A stretch of 64,000 bases of DNA from Blautia pseudococcoides (GTDB lineage Bacteria > Bacillota > Clostridia > Lachnospirales > Lachnospiraceae), in assembly GCF_001689125.2 (NCBI RefSeq), contig NZ_CP015405.2, forward strand, positions 131,001-195,000, given 5' to 3'. The position numbers were made by a program, and so were the translations under genes. The first letter of the stretch is position 1; every line of letters begins with the position of its first letter. Below the pieces are notes generated by a model. The model searched no databases, was not told the origin of the DNA, and saw only the letters and a program-made list of their open reading frames with translations. Below are positions 22,120 through 31,583 of the stretch, one piece after another.

Positions 22120-22758
22120 ATGAAAAACATTTATGAAATCATGAAAGAGTTCGGAATTGAGATCCCAGAAGACAAGAAGGATGGATTCGACAAGGCATGG
22201 AAAGAAAATTACCGGACAAAGGCTGAATTCGAGAAGGCGGCAGCCAAAAGGGACGAATACAAAAAGTCTCTTGAGGACGTGCAGGGAAAACTTGAAGATT
22301 TTGAGAAGGTGGATGTGGAAGACTTACAAAACCAGGTTAAAACCCTAACAGCAGACTTGCAGAAAGAGAAGGAAGAGCGTGCTGCCGAAGAGTCACGCAG
22401 GGCATTGGAGAAGACAGTAGATACATTCATGGGAGACAAGAAATTTGTGAACTCCCTGACCGCAGACAGTATTAGGGGAAAACTCATGGAAGAACTGGAT
22501 AAGGATACCGCAAAAGGAAAATCCATTGAAGATATCTTCAATGGACTTATCACAGACAAAGACGGGAACCAGATCCCGAACATTGTCGTGGATGAGGAAC
22601 AGCAGAAAGCCGAACAGAATAAGGCAAAATTCACTACGAAGTTCACCGGTACTGGAAATGGCGGCATGACAAAAGATGATTTCAGGAAGCTGTCCCTTGA
22701 CGAACGTACTAAATTGAAACAGAGTGACCCGGAACTGTACGAAGCAATGAGAAAATGA
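22120..22758 (+). CDS. Phage scaffolding protein (GP20 type)
   Basis: The 212-residue protein starts at ATG 22120 after AGGAGGCAAGG; the frame is open through the tRNA-like region upstream but that part is structured RNA, not protein. It begins MKNIYEIMKEFGIEIPEDKK and has a long coiled coil (residues about 45-110) and a carboxyl-terminal MTKDDFRKLSLDERTKLK helix for coat binding. Scaffolds guide prohead assembly. Its neighbours are the minor and major capsid genes. Confidence 0.9.
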   Translation: MKNIYEIMKEFGIEIPEDKKDGFDKAWKENYRTKAEFEKAAAKRDEYKKSLEDVQGKLEDFEKVDVEDLQNQVKTLTADLQKEKEERAAEESRRALEKTVDTFMGDKKFVNSLTADSIRGKLMEELDKDTAKGKSIEDIFNGLITDKDGNQIPNIVVDEEQQKAEQNKAKFTTKFTGTGNGGMTKDDFRKLSLDERTKLKQSDPELYEAMRK

Positions 22759-22777
22759 AAATAGGAGGAAATAAGTT

Positions 22778-23794
22778 ATGGCAATGACTGGAACATTTGG
22801 AGGTTTTGTATTTGACCCGGAGGTATTCTCCGAATATATGGCAGAACAGCCTACATGGAATGACAGAATTTTAGCATCCGGTATTTTGGTACAGGATAAT
22901 ACGATTATGGATTTGATCGGTGACAAGGGTAACGTGGCAACACTGCCTTTCTATGTGCCGATTGATGCCGAAGAGGACCCAGCGCTGAACAATGATGGCG
23001 AAACGGACAACACCCCGTCCGAGATTTCTGGAAGCAAACAGACCTGTATGTTGATCCAGAGGATGAAAGCATGGAAGGCGCAGGATTTTACAAAAGAACT
23101 GACTGGAGCGGACCCTATGACACATGTCGCAAATAGCGTATCCGGATACTATCGGCAGGTGAGAGCTAAAGACCTGATGTCTATTGTGGATGCTGTGTTA
23201 AGCCTTGACGGGATGGCGAATCATATCACAGATATCTCGGCTGCAGAAGGGGACCCTGCGGAGGCAAATAAAGTAGATGAGACTACGCTTATTTACGCAC
23301 AGCAGAAAGCAATTGGGGATTCTGCAGAGAATATGGGACTTTTGTTCATGCACTCTTATATGTATGCCAGATACAAAGCTATGGGGCTTGTGGATTACAA
23401 CAAATATACTGTGCCGAATGCTTTGGCTGGTGATATGGAAATGCCGACGATCGGAGGTTTCATCCCGGTAGTGTCTGATCGGTTTACAGTAGATACGTCT
23501 GGTTCCGTGCCAGTATATAAGACTTATATGATTGGCTCCGGCTCTATACTGACCTGTGATAAGACTAACTATGAAGACCCATACTACGCAGACTACGACC
23601 CAGAGACAGAAGCGGGCATTCGCAAACTGTATACGAAGCAGGGGTATGTCATGCATCCCAATGGATTTTCTATTGCTGCAACAAAGATTAAAAAGGAGTC
23701 CCCGACAAATGTAGAACTCGGGGCAAAGGCAAACTGGTCTTTGGCTTATAAGGAGAAGAACATCCGCATGGGTATGATTAAGTCCAATGGATAA
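22778..23794 (+). CDS. Major capsid protein
   Basis: This 338-residue protein lies directly after the scaffold gene, the place of the coat protein. It begins MAMTGTFGGFVFDPEVFSEY, has the loop-rich region DKGNVATLPFYVPIDAEED and the domain segments QQKAIGDSAENMGLLFMHSY and MPTIGGFIPVVSD typical of HK97-fold coat proteins of siphoviruses. The strong AATAGGAGGAA site fits high expression. Confidence 0.88.
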   Translation: MAMTGTFGGFVFDPEVFSEYMAEQPTWNDRILASGILVQDNTIMDLIGDKGNVATLPFYVPIDAEEDPALNNDGETDNTPSEISGSKQTCMLIQRMKAWKAQDFTKELTGADPMTHVANSVSGYYRQVRAKDLMSIVDAVLSLDGMANHITDISAAEGDPAEANKVDETTLIYAQQKAIGDSAENMGLLFMHSYMYARYKAMGLVDYNKYTVPNALAGDMEMPTIGGFIPVVSDRFTVDTSGSVPVYKTYMIGSGSILTCDKTNYEDPYYADYDPETEAGIRKLYTKQGYVMHPNGFSIAATKIKKESPTNVELGAKANWSLAYKEKNIRMGMIKSNG

Positions 23795-23805
23795 GAGGTG
23801 ACGTT

Positions 23806-24276
23806 ATGTATACCACATACGAATTTTACGTTACACGCTATTTTGGCGATATGATCCCGGAAGATGTATTTGAAAAATTCTGTCAGCGGTCTTGTGATGA
23901 AATTGACGTTATCACATTTGACAGGCTGGTAGAAGGATTTCCGACTGATGAAAGAGCAGCGGCCAGGGTGCAGAGAGCAATATGCGCCCTGGCTGAATTG
24001 TTTTACCGGATAGATGCAGAAGATAGAAAAGCAGAGGAATCTACTGGTATCATCCACAAAGAGGACGGAACGGTGATAGGAAAGCAGATAACCGCCGTGT
24101 CATCCGGGAACGAGTCTATACATTATGCTGTGGGACAAGGTACAACAATCAGTACCATAACAACAGCGGTAAAAGATGTGAAATCGCGCAGAAAGTTGGA
24201 ATACGACACAGTAAGGGAATACCTTACCGGCGTTAAAGATAATAAAGGAGAGTTGCTATTATATGCAGGATTGTAA
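23806..24276 (+). CDS. Head-tail connector protein
   Basis: The 156-residue protein is helix-rich with a first half like gp6/gp15-type adaptors (YEFYVTRYFGDMIPEDVFEK, RAAARVQRAICALAELFYRI). It lies directly after the coat gene, the place of the connector that extends the portal. The zincin gene begins within its last codons. Confidence 0.75.
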   Translation: MYTTYEFYVTRYFGDMIPEDVFEKFCQRSCDEIDVITFDRLVEGFPTDERAAARVQRAICALAELFYRIDAEDRKAEESTGIIHKEDGTVIGKQITAVSSGNESIHYAVGQGTTISTITTAVKDVKSRRKLEYDTVREYLTGVKDNKGELLLYAGL

Positions 24277-24610
24277 AATTAATGTTTTAGGGACAAAATA
24301 TAGTCTATTTTTCCGTAAGAGAGATGAGGACGAAGGATTAAAAGAAAATGATGGGTACTGTGACAAAACCAGTAAAGAACTTGTGATTTGTGTCCATGAA
24401 CCAGAATTAAATTCAGTCAAGAATCTTGAGGTTTACGAAAAGAAAGTGGCGCGACATGAGATTATTCATGCCTTTATTGAGGAAAGCGGGCTTTCTGAAA
24501 ATACTTTTATATGTAAAGAAGGATGGGCGAAGAATGAAGAGATGGTTGACTGGATGGCCGCTCAGCTTCCAAAAATATTCGTAGCATTTTCAAAAGCTGA
24601 TGTGATGTGA
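24263..24610 (+). CDS. Small zincin-like metallopeptidase, paralogue of the gene at 16588
   Basis: This 115-residue protein has the HExxH motif ARHEIIHAFIEESGLSE and a later NEEMVDWMAAQLPKIF, matching the first copy at 16588-16911 in order and spacing. DGYCDKTSKELVICV is also shared. It overlaps the connector gene by 14 bases and is embedded in the head-completion cluster, so it may act on a structural protein. That role is speculation. Confidence 0.75.
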   Translation: MQDCKINVLGTKYSLFFRKRDEDEGLKENDGYCDKTSKELVICVHEPELNSVKNLEVYEKKVARHEIIHAFIEESGLSENTFICKEGWAKNEEMVDWMAAQLPKIFVAFSKADVM

Positions 24611-24620
24611 GGCGATTTTC

Positions 24621-25070
24621 ATGTATGATAGCACAATTACAATGTTTAACCGTAGCGGCAGTGAAAAGAAAGGCTTTGTTTGGTTCCCGACTGTCATTGA
24701 TGGCGTATACCTTATCATAGACAAGGGTGCTGGTATGGTCAAAACCGGGCTGGCAGAAGCGAATAAGGCTAACCTGCATATCCAGTATATATCTGTAGGC
24801 GGAAAGGTACTGGTGGTCGGAAAACCGTACATGCTGCCGAAAGAGTGGAATGCGCAGTTGGATGAGGAAAAAGCGACCTCAATTACATTCAACGAGGGAT
24901 GTGACTTCTTTATTGAGGGCGAATACCCGGAAGATGTGATTCAAGACGACGATATATTATATACGGATGGCCTATTTTCCTGCATGAAAGCCAAACGGGA
25001 CAATGTATTTAAACTCAACACAGTAGGCAAGTACACCCTCATACCCCACTTTGAGATTGGCGGTGAGTAA
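24621..25070 (+). CDS. DUF6751-like head-completion region protein
   Basis: This 149-residue protein opens MYDSTITMFNRSGSEKKGFV and has WFPTVIDGVYLIIDKGAGMV, GKVLVVGKPYMLPKEW and ends VGKYTLIPHFEIGGE, which I recognise as the DUF6751 pattern of Firmicute phages. It takes the head-closure position between connector and tail-completion genes. Function inferred from position. Confidence 0.7.
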   Translation: MYDSTITMFNRSGSEKKGFVWFPTVIDGVYLIIDKGAGMVKTGLAEANKANLHIQYISVGGKVLVVGKPYMLPKEWNAQLDEEKATSITFNEGCDFFIEGEYPEDVIQDDDILYTDGLFSCMKAKRDNVFKLNTVGKYTLIPHFEIGGE

Positions 25071-25517
25071 ATGGCCCGGAAGCATTTTAAGGATTTTTCC
25101 GTCGAGAAAATGAATGTCAAAATCAAGCTCGATATGAGCGGATTAGACGAAGCCATACAGCGCGCCCAGTACGCTCTTGACGGTGCAATCATGCATAGTA
25201 TGATACCTTTTATGCCAAAAGTTAGCGGGAACTTTATAGAGCGTACTGTAGCAAAAAGCGCATCTGTTCAGGGTACAGGAATCGTCTATGCCGGAGTAGG
25301 ACCCGAAGGGCGTTTTTTATATGAAGGAAAAGTTATGGTCGACCCCGTGACGGGCAGCACATACGCAAGGCCAGGAGCAAAGAAGATTGTAACTGAAAGA
25401 GAGTTGAACTATAACAAACTGGCGAATCCAGACGTACAGAAAGAATGGTTCCTCGCGGCGAAAAGGAAAGACATGAAAGAGTGGGAAGATGCAATGAATA
25501 GGGCAATAAAGGGGTGA
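25071..25517 (+). CDS. Minor capsid / tail-completion protein
   Basis: This 148-residue protein has the segment MSGLDEAIQRAQYALDGAIM, then PFMPKVSGNFIERT and a GRFLYEGKVM core, which resembles the HK97 gp10-like or Minor_capsid family of connector-to-tail proteins. It starts immediately after the stop of the preceding gene. The name is positional; its exact binding partner is not known. Confidence 0.7.
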   Translation: MARKHFKDFSVEKMNVKIKLDMSGLDEAIQRAQYALDGAIMHSMIPFMPKVSGNFIERTVAKSASVQGTGIVYAGVGPEGRFLYEGKVMVDPVTGSTYARPGAKKIVTERELNYNKLANPDVQKEWFLAAKRKDMKEWEDAMNRAIKG

Positions 25518-25521
25518 GAGC

Positions 25522-26010
25522 GTGGCAAATGTAAAATATGATACCAGTGGTTCGGCCTATCTGACAAAAATTATTGATACCCTTCTGAATCAGTTCCCGG
25601 GATGGGGCGACGAAGAGGTGGTATTCTCCTTTGTGGAAGAGGAATCTGGTGTAGGATGGTTCCCGGTGTCCGGTGCAATCATCGAGTCGGAGAAGAAGAC
25701 CATATGCGGAGAGGTGAAGCAGAAGTGCCAATATCCATTTTTTGTACTTTACCGCATGGGAAAATCATCGGAATCTACACGCATCAGTGTGAAAGAGAAG
25801 CTGGACATGTTGGGTGCATGGCTGGAACAGCAGGAAGTGATAATTACAGGTGAAAAATACAGATTAAAGAGCTACCCCGATACAGGGGATAGAAAAATCA
25901 AATCAATCAGAAGGACAACCCCGGCGTACAATTCTCAGACATATGATAATGGAATTTACGACTGGGTTGTTTATATAACCGTACAATACGAAAACAACTA
26001 TTTTGAGTAA
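25522..26010 (+). CDS. Tail-terminator-like minor capsid protein
   Basis: The 162-residue protein starts at GTG 25522 with GGGGTGAG upstream. The sequence SAYLTKIIDTLLNQFPGWGD and then EKLDMLGAWLEQQEV with a beta-rich end (YDWVVYITVQYENNYFE) is like the Minor_capsid_3 family, which occupies the tail-terminator position before the tail tube gene. Confidence 0.7.
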   Translation: MANVKYDTSGSAYLTKIIDTLLNQFPGWGDEEVVFSFVEEESGVGWFPVSGAIIESEKKTICGEVKQKCQYPFFVLYRMGKSSESTRISVKEKLDMLGAWLEQQEVIITGEKYRLKSYPDTGDRKIKSIRRTTPAYNSQTYDNGIYDWVVYITVQYENNYFE

Positions 26011-26024
26011 AGGAGAATGACAAT

Positions 26025-26516
26025 ATGAAAGCTGAAAGACAGTACCTTGCACACCTTATTGATGCTGCTTTTGACACAACTTATGCAGCGAGCACTTATG
26101 TTAGGCTGGGGGATGATCTGGAAGAATTTAACGAGGAGCTTAACCCAGAAGTCGAAACGAAAAAAAATATATTAGGAAGCCAGAGCGTACAGCATTCTGG
26201 GTATGAGGTAAGTTCAGAGGTTTCCCCCTATTATTACTCATATGATGATAAGTTATCAGAAAAAATCATGGATATAGCAATGAACAGGAAGAAGGGGGAT
26301 GCATGTAAGACCTCACAGGTAGATGTACTGCTGGAGGCTGATGGGACCGTCCTTAAGGCATGGCGTGAGGACGTATATGTGATTCCTGATTCTGTAGGCG
26401 GTGATACAACAGGAGTGCAGATACCATTCACTGTATATAATGCCGGAAATCGTGTGGAAGGTAAATTTGATTTAAGCACAAAGAAATTTACAGCAGGGTC
26501 CAGTAATGAAGCATGA
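26025..26516 (+). CDS. Major tail tube protein
   Basis: This 163-residue protein is in the tail-tube position before the assembly chaperones. It has the usual tail-tube features: QYLAHLIDAAFDTTYAAS, the strand-rich SQSVQHSGYEVSSEVSPYYY and a late VQIPFTVYNAGNRVEGKFDL. It would form the hollow tube of a non-contractile tail. After its TGA stop the same frame is open for 42 more codons. Confidence 0.8.
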   Translation: MKAERQYLAHLIDAAFDTTYAASTYVRLGDDLEEFNEELNPEVETKKNILGSQSVQHSGYEVSSEVSPYYYSYDDKLSEKIMDIAMNRKKGDACKTSQVDVLLEADGTVLKAWREDVYVIPDSVGGDTTGVQIPFTVYNAGNRVEGKFDLSTKKFTAGSSNEA

Positions 26517-26601
26517 ACGTTACTGAACGCAGTTAAAAAAGCATATTTTGAATCGCTGAGTAACAATGAACTTTTAATTGGCCCAGAAAAGGAGTTAGAG
26601 T

Positions 26602-27060
26602 ATGAGCAACAAATTAGTGAAACCAAATTCACAGATAGCGAATAGAAATGAAGAAGAACTGATTATTAATACCGGCACGAAAAAATATGTGATCAAAGAT
26701 GAACACAGACGGCCGATGGGAGAATTCTTTTGGAATCCGTCCGATACTGGTATCTTAAGCCGATATAATGACGTAGTTACATTTTTTAACAACCTCGACC
26801 TGAAAGAGGGCGAAGATGCAGAAAAATTTATTGTTGATGCAGACAAAGGAATTGTGGAAAAAATGTCCTATTTGCTAAACGAAGACACCAGCACTTCTTT
26901 ATTCAGTAAAGTGGCGCCATTGTCCATGTTGGCTAATGGGAATGTATATGCCTTTGAAGTTTTGGAACAGATTGCGAGTTTAGTCGAAAAAGAAAGTAAA
27001 ATCAGGGTGAACAGAGCGAATACAAGGGTAAATAAATACACAAGGAAGTATCATAACTAA
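26602..27060 (+). CDS. Tail assembly chaperone-like protein
   Basis: This 152-residue protein lies between tail tube and Gp15 genes, where G-type chaperones are found. It has a beta start (EEELIINTGTKKYVIKDEHR) and a helical rest. It ends with TAATG shared with the next gene. No clear slippery site was found for a frameshift fusion. Confidence 0.65.
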   Translation: MSNKLVKPNSQIANRNEEELIINTGTKKYVIKDEHRRPMGEFFWNPSDTGILSRYNDVVTFFNNLDLKEGEDAEKFIVDADKGIVEKMSYLLNEDTSTSLFSKVAPLSMLANGNVYAFEVLEQIASLVEKESKIRVNRANTRVNKYTRKYHN

Positions 27061-27665
27061 TGGATGTATGGGAACTTCCAAAATCTTTGAACGTTTGTGG
27101 TAAAGATTATAAGATACGAACCGATTTTCGTGAAATCGTTGATATCCTTAGAGCTTTTAACGATCCTGATTTAAATGACACAGATAAGATTTTGACAATG
27201 ATTGACATACTCTATGTTGATATTGAAATTGTCGAAAATATGGGGACAATATATGTTCTGTCCGACGGAAATCCTCTGACACAGGAAGCGGTGACAGAGG
27301 CCATACAAAAGGGTGTGGAATTTATTGAAGCAGGAACCGAAGGCGATAATAAGCCCAAACCGCGCGTTATGGATTGGGAACAGGACGCCCCTTTGATTTT
27401 TCCATCTGTAAATAAAATGATTGGACACGATGTGAGGGCATTAAAATATATGCACTGGTGGACGTTTCTGGGGTACTTTATGGAAATACCAGACGGTACA
27501 TTTTTACAGGTGATAAATATCCGTCAGAAAAAAAATAGTAAGTCTAAGATGGAAAAATGGGAGAAGAAATTCTATAACGAAAACCGTAAATTATGTGATC
27601 TTGACAAACGGCTCTCAAAGGCAGAACAGGAAGAACGGGACAAGCTGAATAAAATGCTTGGATAG
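27060..27665 (+). CDS. Gp15-family tail assembly protein
   Basis: This 201-residue protein matches the bacteriophage Gp15 family: MDVWELPKSLNVCGKDYKIR, FREIVDILRAFNDPDLNDTD, then the signature DWEQDAPLIFPSVNKMIGHD and YMHWWTFLGYFMEI. It is the second chaperone-type gene before the tape measure. The ATG overlaps the preceding stop. Confidence 0.85.
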   Translation: MDVWELPKSLNVCGKDYKIRTDFREIVDILRAFNDPDLNDTDKILTMIDILYVDIEIVENMGTIYVLSDGNPLTQEAVTEAIQKGVEFIEAGTEGDNKPKPRVMDWEQDAPLIFPSVNKMIGHDVRALKYMHWWTFLGYFMEIPDGTFLQVINIRQKKNSKSKMEKWEKKFYNENRKLCDLDKRLSKAEQEERDKLNKMLG

Positions 27666-27679
27666 CAGGGGGTGGCAGG

Positions 27680-30600
27680 ATGGAAGATGGCTCCATTATC
27701 ATTGATTCGTCAATCGATACAGATGGCGTAAAAGCTGGAGCAGATAATATAAAGGACATACTCAAAAGCCTGGTACTGTCATGTGATAAGCTGCGCGCAT
27801 CAATAGACGCGCTCTCTGCATCCATGTCAGAAGGGTTTAAAAGTGTTGGCGGCGGTGCAAAAGAGGCTACAAATGGAATAAAAGAGTTAGAAAACGCGGA
27901 AAAAAAGGCAAAAAAGCAGGCAGAAGATTTAAACGATATCCATATAGAACGGTCTGGAAAAGGCGGATATGATCCCAAAGTTATGGAATATGTAGAAAAC
28001 TATGCGAATAAAGCATCCAGCGCAATAGACAACCTAAAGACAAAAGCAGAAGAATACAAGCGACAACTGAGAGAGCTTGAAGAAGCAGGAAAATATTTCG
28101 ATAACAGTGACGAGTACAATGAAGTATATATCAAATTGCAGGATATAAATGGACAGATAAGAGAGTACAAGAAGAACCTTAATGATATGGCGTACGGCGG
28201 AAAATTGACAAGCTTGGATAATGAATTGGACTCATTAGCGAAAAGAACTAGAACTGTAGCGGAGGAAACCAGATATTATGAACTGAAGCTAAAACAGCTC
28301 GCGTCTGAAAATCTAGGGTTTGGAGACGAAGAATACGACAGTGTATACCAAAAACTTCAAAAAGCAAGAGCTGCTGAAAAGGAGTACAAGAAAAGTCTTA
28401 ATGATACCAGCAATGAACAGAAGCGTTCTACAAAGACTGGAAAAACTTTGGCAGTAGCACTTGGCGGATTGGCGAAACGTGTAAATAAGCTGACGTTTCA
28501 TGCGTTTACTCTGAGCAAATCTCTTATGCTGCGTGGCGTGCGCGGCGCTGTTAATGGTGTTTCTGCTGGATTTAAGAAGCTTACAAGTATATTACATAGG
28601 ACGAACAAAGAATCAAATAAATTCGGCATGGGCAGGATGCTGGGAATGTCCGTCATGTACAGCACAGTTTTTAAAGTCCTGTATGGAATCACCACGGCAA
28701 TAAAGGAGGGGCTTGTAAGCCTGTCTCAGTATTCTGACGAGACAAATAAGAGTTTGTCCATGCTACTATCTGCATTAACACGCTTAAAAAATAGTGTCGC
28801 TACGGCATTCGCTCCACTTATAAGTGCAGTTGCGCCGATATTAACGAAATTTATTAACCTTCTGTCTCAAGCCATAACATACGTTGGAATGTTTATTGCG
28901 GCGCTTACTGGAAAAAACAGTTTCACAAGGGCAAAGGCAGTACAGCAGGACTTCGCCGACACTTACGGGGAGACAGCAAAGAACGCGGATAAGGCTACAA
29001 ATTCTATCAATGACCAGTCTGATGCGCTGAAAGACGCAGCGGACGAGGCGGAAGGCTATCTCTCCCCCATTGACGAGATCAACAAAATCCAAAAGAAGAT
29101 CACTGATACATCTAAAAACAGTGGAAATGACAGCGGAATCAGTACACCCGATACTGGGCTAAAGCCAGAGGACATGTTTGAAACAGTGCCGATAGATAAT
29201 GCGATCCAGGATTTTGCAAAACGATTGAAAGACCTTATCAAATCAGGTGATTTTGAGGAGATAGGGCGTATCCTTGGAGAAAAAATCAACGGTGCGGTTA
29301 AGAAGATAACTGATTTTATTGACTGGAAAAACTGCGGTGGTGTTATCACCAACTTCATCAATAAATTTTGCGATCTTTTTAATAGCCTTGTGAAGACTAT
29401 TAACTGGGAAGCAATAGGGCGAATGTTCGGAACCGGCATTAATACCCTTGTCAATACTCTTTATCTGTTGTTCACGGGTATTGACTGGGAGGACTGTGGC
29501 AGGGCATTAGCAGATGGGATTTATGGGATATTTGACGAAATAAAGTGGGACAAGTTGGGCCTGACATTGGCTGAGGGGCTTAATACAGTTATCAAGTTTC
29601 TTCTTGGATTTGCGAACCGGATGGAGAAATTTGAGACGTGGAAAAAGATTGGAAAATCATTAGCTTCTGGACTGATGAATGCCATTAATAATATCGAGAT
29701 TGAAAATCTAGGTACTGCGCTTGGAAAGATAATCCAGGGATTCATACACTTGGCTAGCAATTTCGTCGATGGAATCACATTCGGAACGCTGGGGGCAAAG
29801 ATAGGCAGATCACTCACAAACATGATCCATGAAATTGATCTGTCAGAATTTGCTTGGACACTTGCCACTGCAATAACCGGAATAATAAAAGAAATCCATA
29901 ATTTTATTGATGAAATCGACTGGGATTCTTTAGGAAATAAAATAGTTGATTCCCTGAATACATTCTTTTCTACTTTTGGATGGGAAGAAGTTGGAACTAC
30001 AATCAGTGATGCGGTTATAAAGCTTCTTGATTTATTGATAAAAATTGTAAATGACACCAGATGGGATGAATTTGGAGAGAATGTCGCGAAAATGCTTGAA
30101 TCAATTGACTGGGGTGGGATCCTTAGCAGGCTATGGGAATTGATAAAAGGTATTTTCGTTAAGGGATTAGGCGGATTCCTTTCGGGGCTGGAAACTAATA
30201 CACCGGGTAAGATTGCGGCAACTATTGCTAAGATCATTATGGCGATAGGGATAGCAGGTAAAGTATTGGGATTTATAGGCGATATAGCTCATGCACTTGG
30301 AAGTACACAGGCTACTGGTATACTTGGCGGAGCAGTTACCGTATTAAAAAAATTCCTTGGCGGGAAGGATGGAATAGCAGGAATTTTCGCTAAGGGCGGA
30401 AAAATAATGACTGCTATCACTGGCGGACTCGGAACAGTTTCAACTGTTCTCGGAAATGGAATAAAAGCGATTGGTGGCGCATTGGCAACAACAGGCCCCT
30501 GGGGAATCATTATAGTGGCGGCTGTCGCCGCACTTATCGCTGTTATATGCAACTGGGACAAAGTAAAGAAATTCTTTACCGAAGATCTCCCCAATTGGTG

Positions 30601-31573
30601 GAATTCATCTGTTGCTCCTAAATTTACTGCAGCAAAAGATTGGGTAGTGCAGAAATCCACAGAATTAAAAGACGGAACTATAAAGCAGATAGATACGTTA
30701 AAGACAAATATAGGAGAAGCTTTTGAGGTGGTAAAGACATCTGCTCAGAACAAAATGGCTGCGGCAAAGGAAAAAGTCGTAAGCATTGCGTCAAGTATGA
30801 AATCAGGTGCCGTGGAAAAGATAAGCAATTTAAAAGAGTCTGCGTCAACGAAATGGAATGAATTAAGGGATAATACGGCAAGTAAATGGCAGAGTATAAA
30901 AGCTTCAGTTTCCGAATCGGCCGCCTCACTTGCAAAAGAGTCTAAAAGCAAAATCACAGAACTGAAGAGTGGTATTGCGGAGCAGTGGAAGCAAGCTTTA
31001 AGCGAAACAAATTCAAAATGGAAGTCCATGAAAGAAAGCGTAACAAATGGGGCCAAAAATATGCAGAGTGGAGCAATATCTCCGCTTAAAATGATCGCTC
31101 AATCATTCAAAAGTACATTTTCAAGCCTTGTCGGTATCGTGACCAGACCGTTCCAACAGATTGTTTCCGCGGCGTCGAGTTTAGCAAGTAGGATATCCAG
31201 CATCATAAATAGCATCAGGTATAGTTTTAGCTCCATAACCAGTATGGGTTCTGGATTAAGCTTTAGCAGTTATTCCTACCGTCCCAGAAGTTACACTATG
31301 CCGCGTTTGGCAAGCGGTACAGTGGTTCCAAGGCGTGCCGGTGAATTTGCTGCTATTTTGGGGGATAACAACAAAGAGGCAGAAGTCGTATCACCCCTTT
31401 CCACCATGAAGAAAGCGTTTAAAGAAGCCTACAGGGAAATGGGAGGAAATGCAGGAGCAAGAACCTATAATGTAAAAGCTGACGTGCAGCGCAGGACGCT
31501 ATTTGAACTCGTGATTGATGAAGCAAAAATGAGGCGGACTCAATCCGGCGTCAATCCATTTGATTTAGTATAG
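27680..31573 (+). CDS. Tape measure protein
   Basis: At 1297 residues it is the largest gene of the prophage, as expected for the tail-length ruler. An amino-terminal coiled coil (about 60-250) is followed by hydrophobic segments near 280-420, then repeated 35-40-residue units (about 510-830) with spaced IDW, INW, IDWEDCG and GWEEVG motifs, a glycine-rich hydrophobic stretch near 870-960, and a second helical repeat zone (about 985-1150) with KSGAVEKISNLKESAS-like units. By the usual 1.5 angstrom per residue of the ruler the tail would be about 190 nm. Confidence 0.92.
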   Translation: MEDGSIIIDSSIDTDGVKAGADNIKDILKSLVLSCDKLRASIDALSASMSEGFKSVGGGAKEATNGIKELENAEKKAKKQAEDLNDIHIERSGKGGYDPKVMEYVENYANKASSAIDNLKTKAEEYKRQLRELEEAGKYFDNSDEYNEVYIKLQDINGQIREYKKNLNDMAYGGKLTSLDNELDSLAKRTRTVAEETRYYELKLKQLASENLGFGDEEYDSVYQKLQKARAAEKEYKKSLNDTSNEQKRSTKTGKTLAVALGGLAKRVNKLTFHAFTLSKSLMLRGVRGAVNGVSAGFKKLTSILHRTNKESNKFGMGRMLGMSVMYSTVFKVLYGITTAIKEGLVSLSQYSDETNKSLSMLLSALTRLKNSVATAFAPLISAVAPILTKFINLLSQAITYVGMFIAALTGKNSFTRAKAVQQDFADTYGETAKNADKATNSINDQSDALKDAADEAEGYLSPIDEINKIQKKITDTSKNSGNDSGISTPDTGLKPEDMFETVPIDNAIQDFAKRLKDLIKSGDFEEIGRILGEKINGAVKKITDFIDWKNCGGVITNFINKFCDLFNSLVKTINWEAIGRMFGTGINTLVNTLYLLFTGIDWEDCGRALADGIYGIFDEIKWDKLGLTLAEGLNTVIKFLLGFANRMEKFETWKKIGKSLASGLMNAINNIEIENLGTALGKIIQGFIHLASNFVDGITFGTLGAKIGRSLTNMIHEIDLSEFAWTLATAITGIIKEIHNFIDEIDWDSLGNKIVDSLNTFFSTFGWEEVGTTISDAVIKLLDLLIKIVNDTRWDEFGENVAKMLESIDWGGILSRLWELIKGIFVKGLGGFLSGLETNTPGKIAATIAKIIMAIGIAGKVLGFIGDIAHALGSTQATGILGGAVTVLKKFLGGKDGIAGIFAKGGKIMTAITGGLGTVSTVLGNGIKAIGGALATTGPWGIIIVAAVAALIAVICNWDKVKKFFTEDLPNWWNSSVAPKFTAAKDWVVQKSTELKDGTIKQIDTLKTNIGEAFEVVKTSAQNKMAAAKEKVVSIASSMKSGAVEKISNLKESASTKWNELRDNTASKWQSIKASVSESAASLAKESKSKITELKSGIAEQWKQALSETNSKWKSMKESVTNGAKNMQSGAISPLKMIAQSFKSTFSSLVGIVTRPFQQIVSAASSLASRISSIINSIRYSFSSITSMGSGLSFSSYSYRPRSYTMPRLASGTVVPRRAGEFAAILGDNNKEAEVVSPLSTMKKAFKEAYREMGGNAGARTYNVKADVQRRTLFELVIDEAKMRRTQSGVNPFDLV

Positions 31574-31583
31574 GAGGGCAAAC

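Noticed and set aside
26980..27066. Programmed frameshift between the two tail chaperone genes
   Set aside because: No slippery heptamer was found near the overlap. The TAATG junction and the separate Gp15 family of the second gene indicate ordinary coupled translation.
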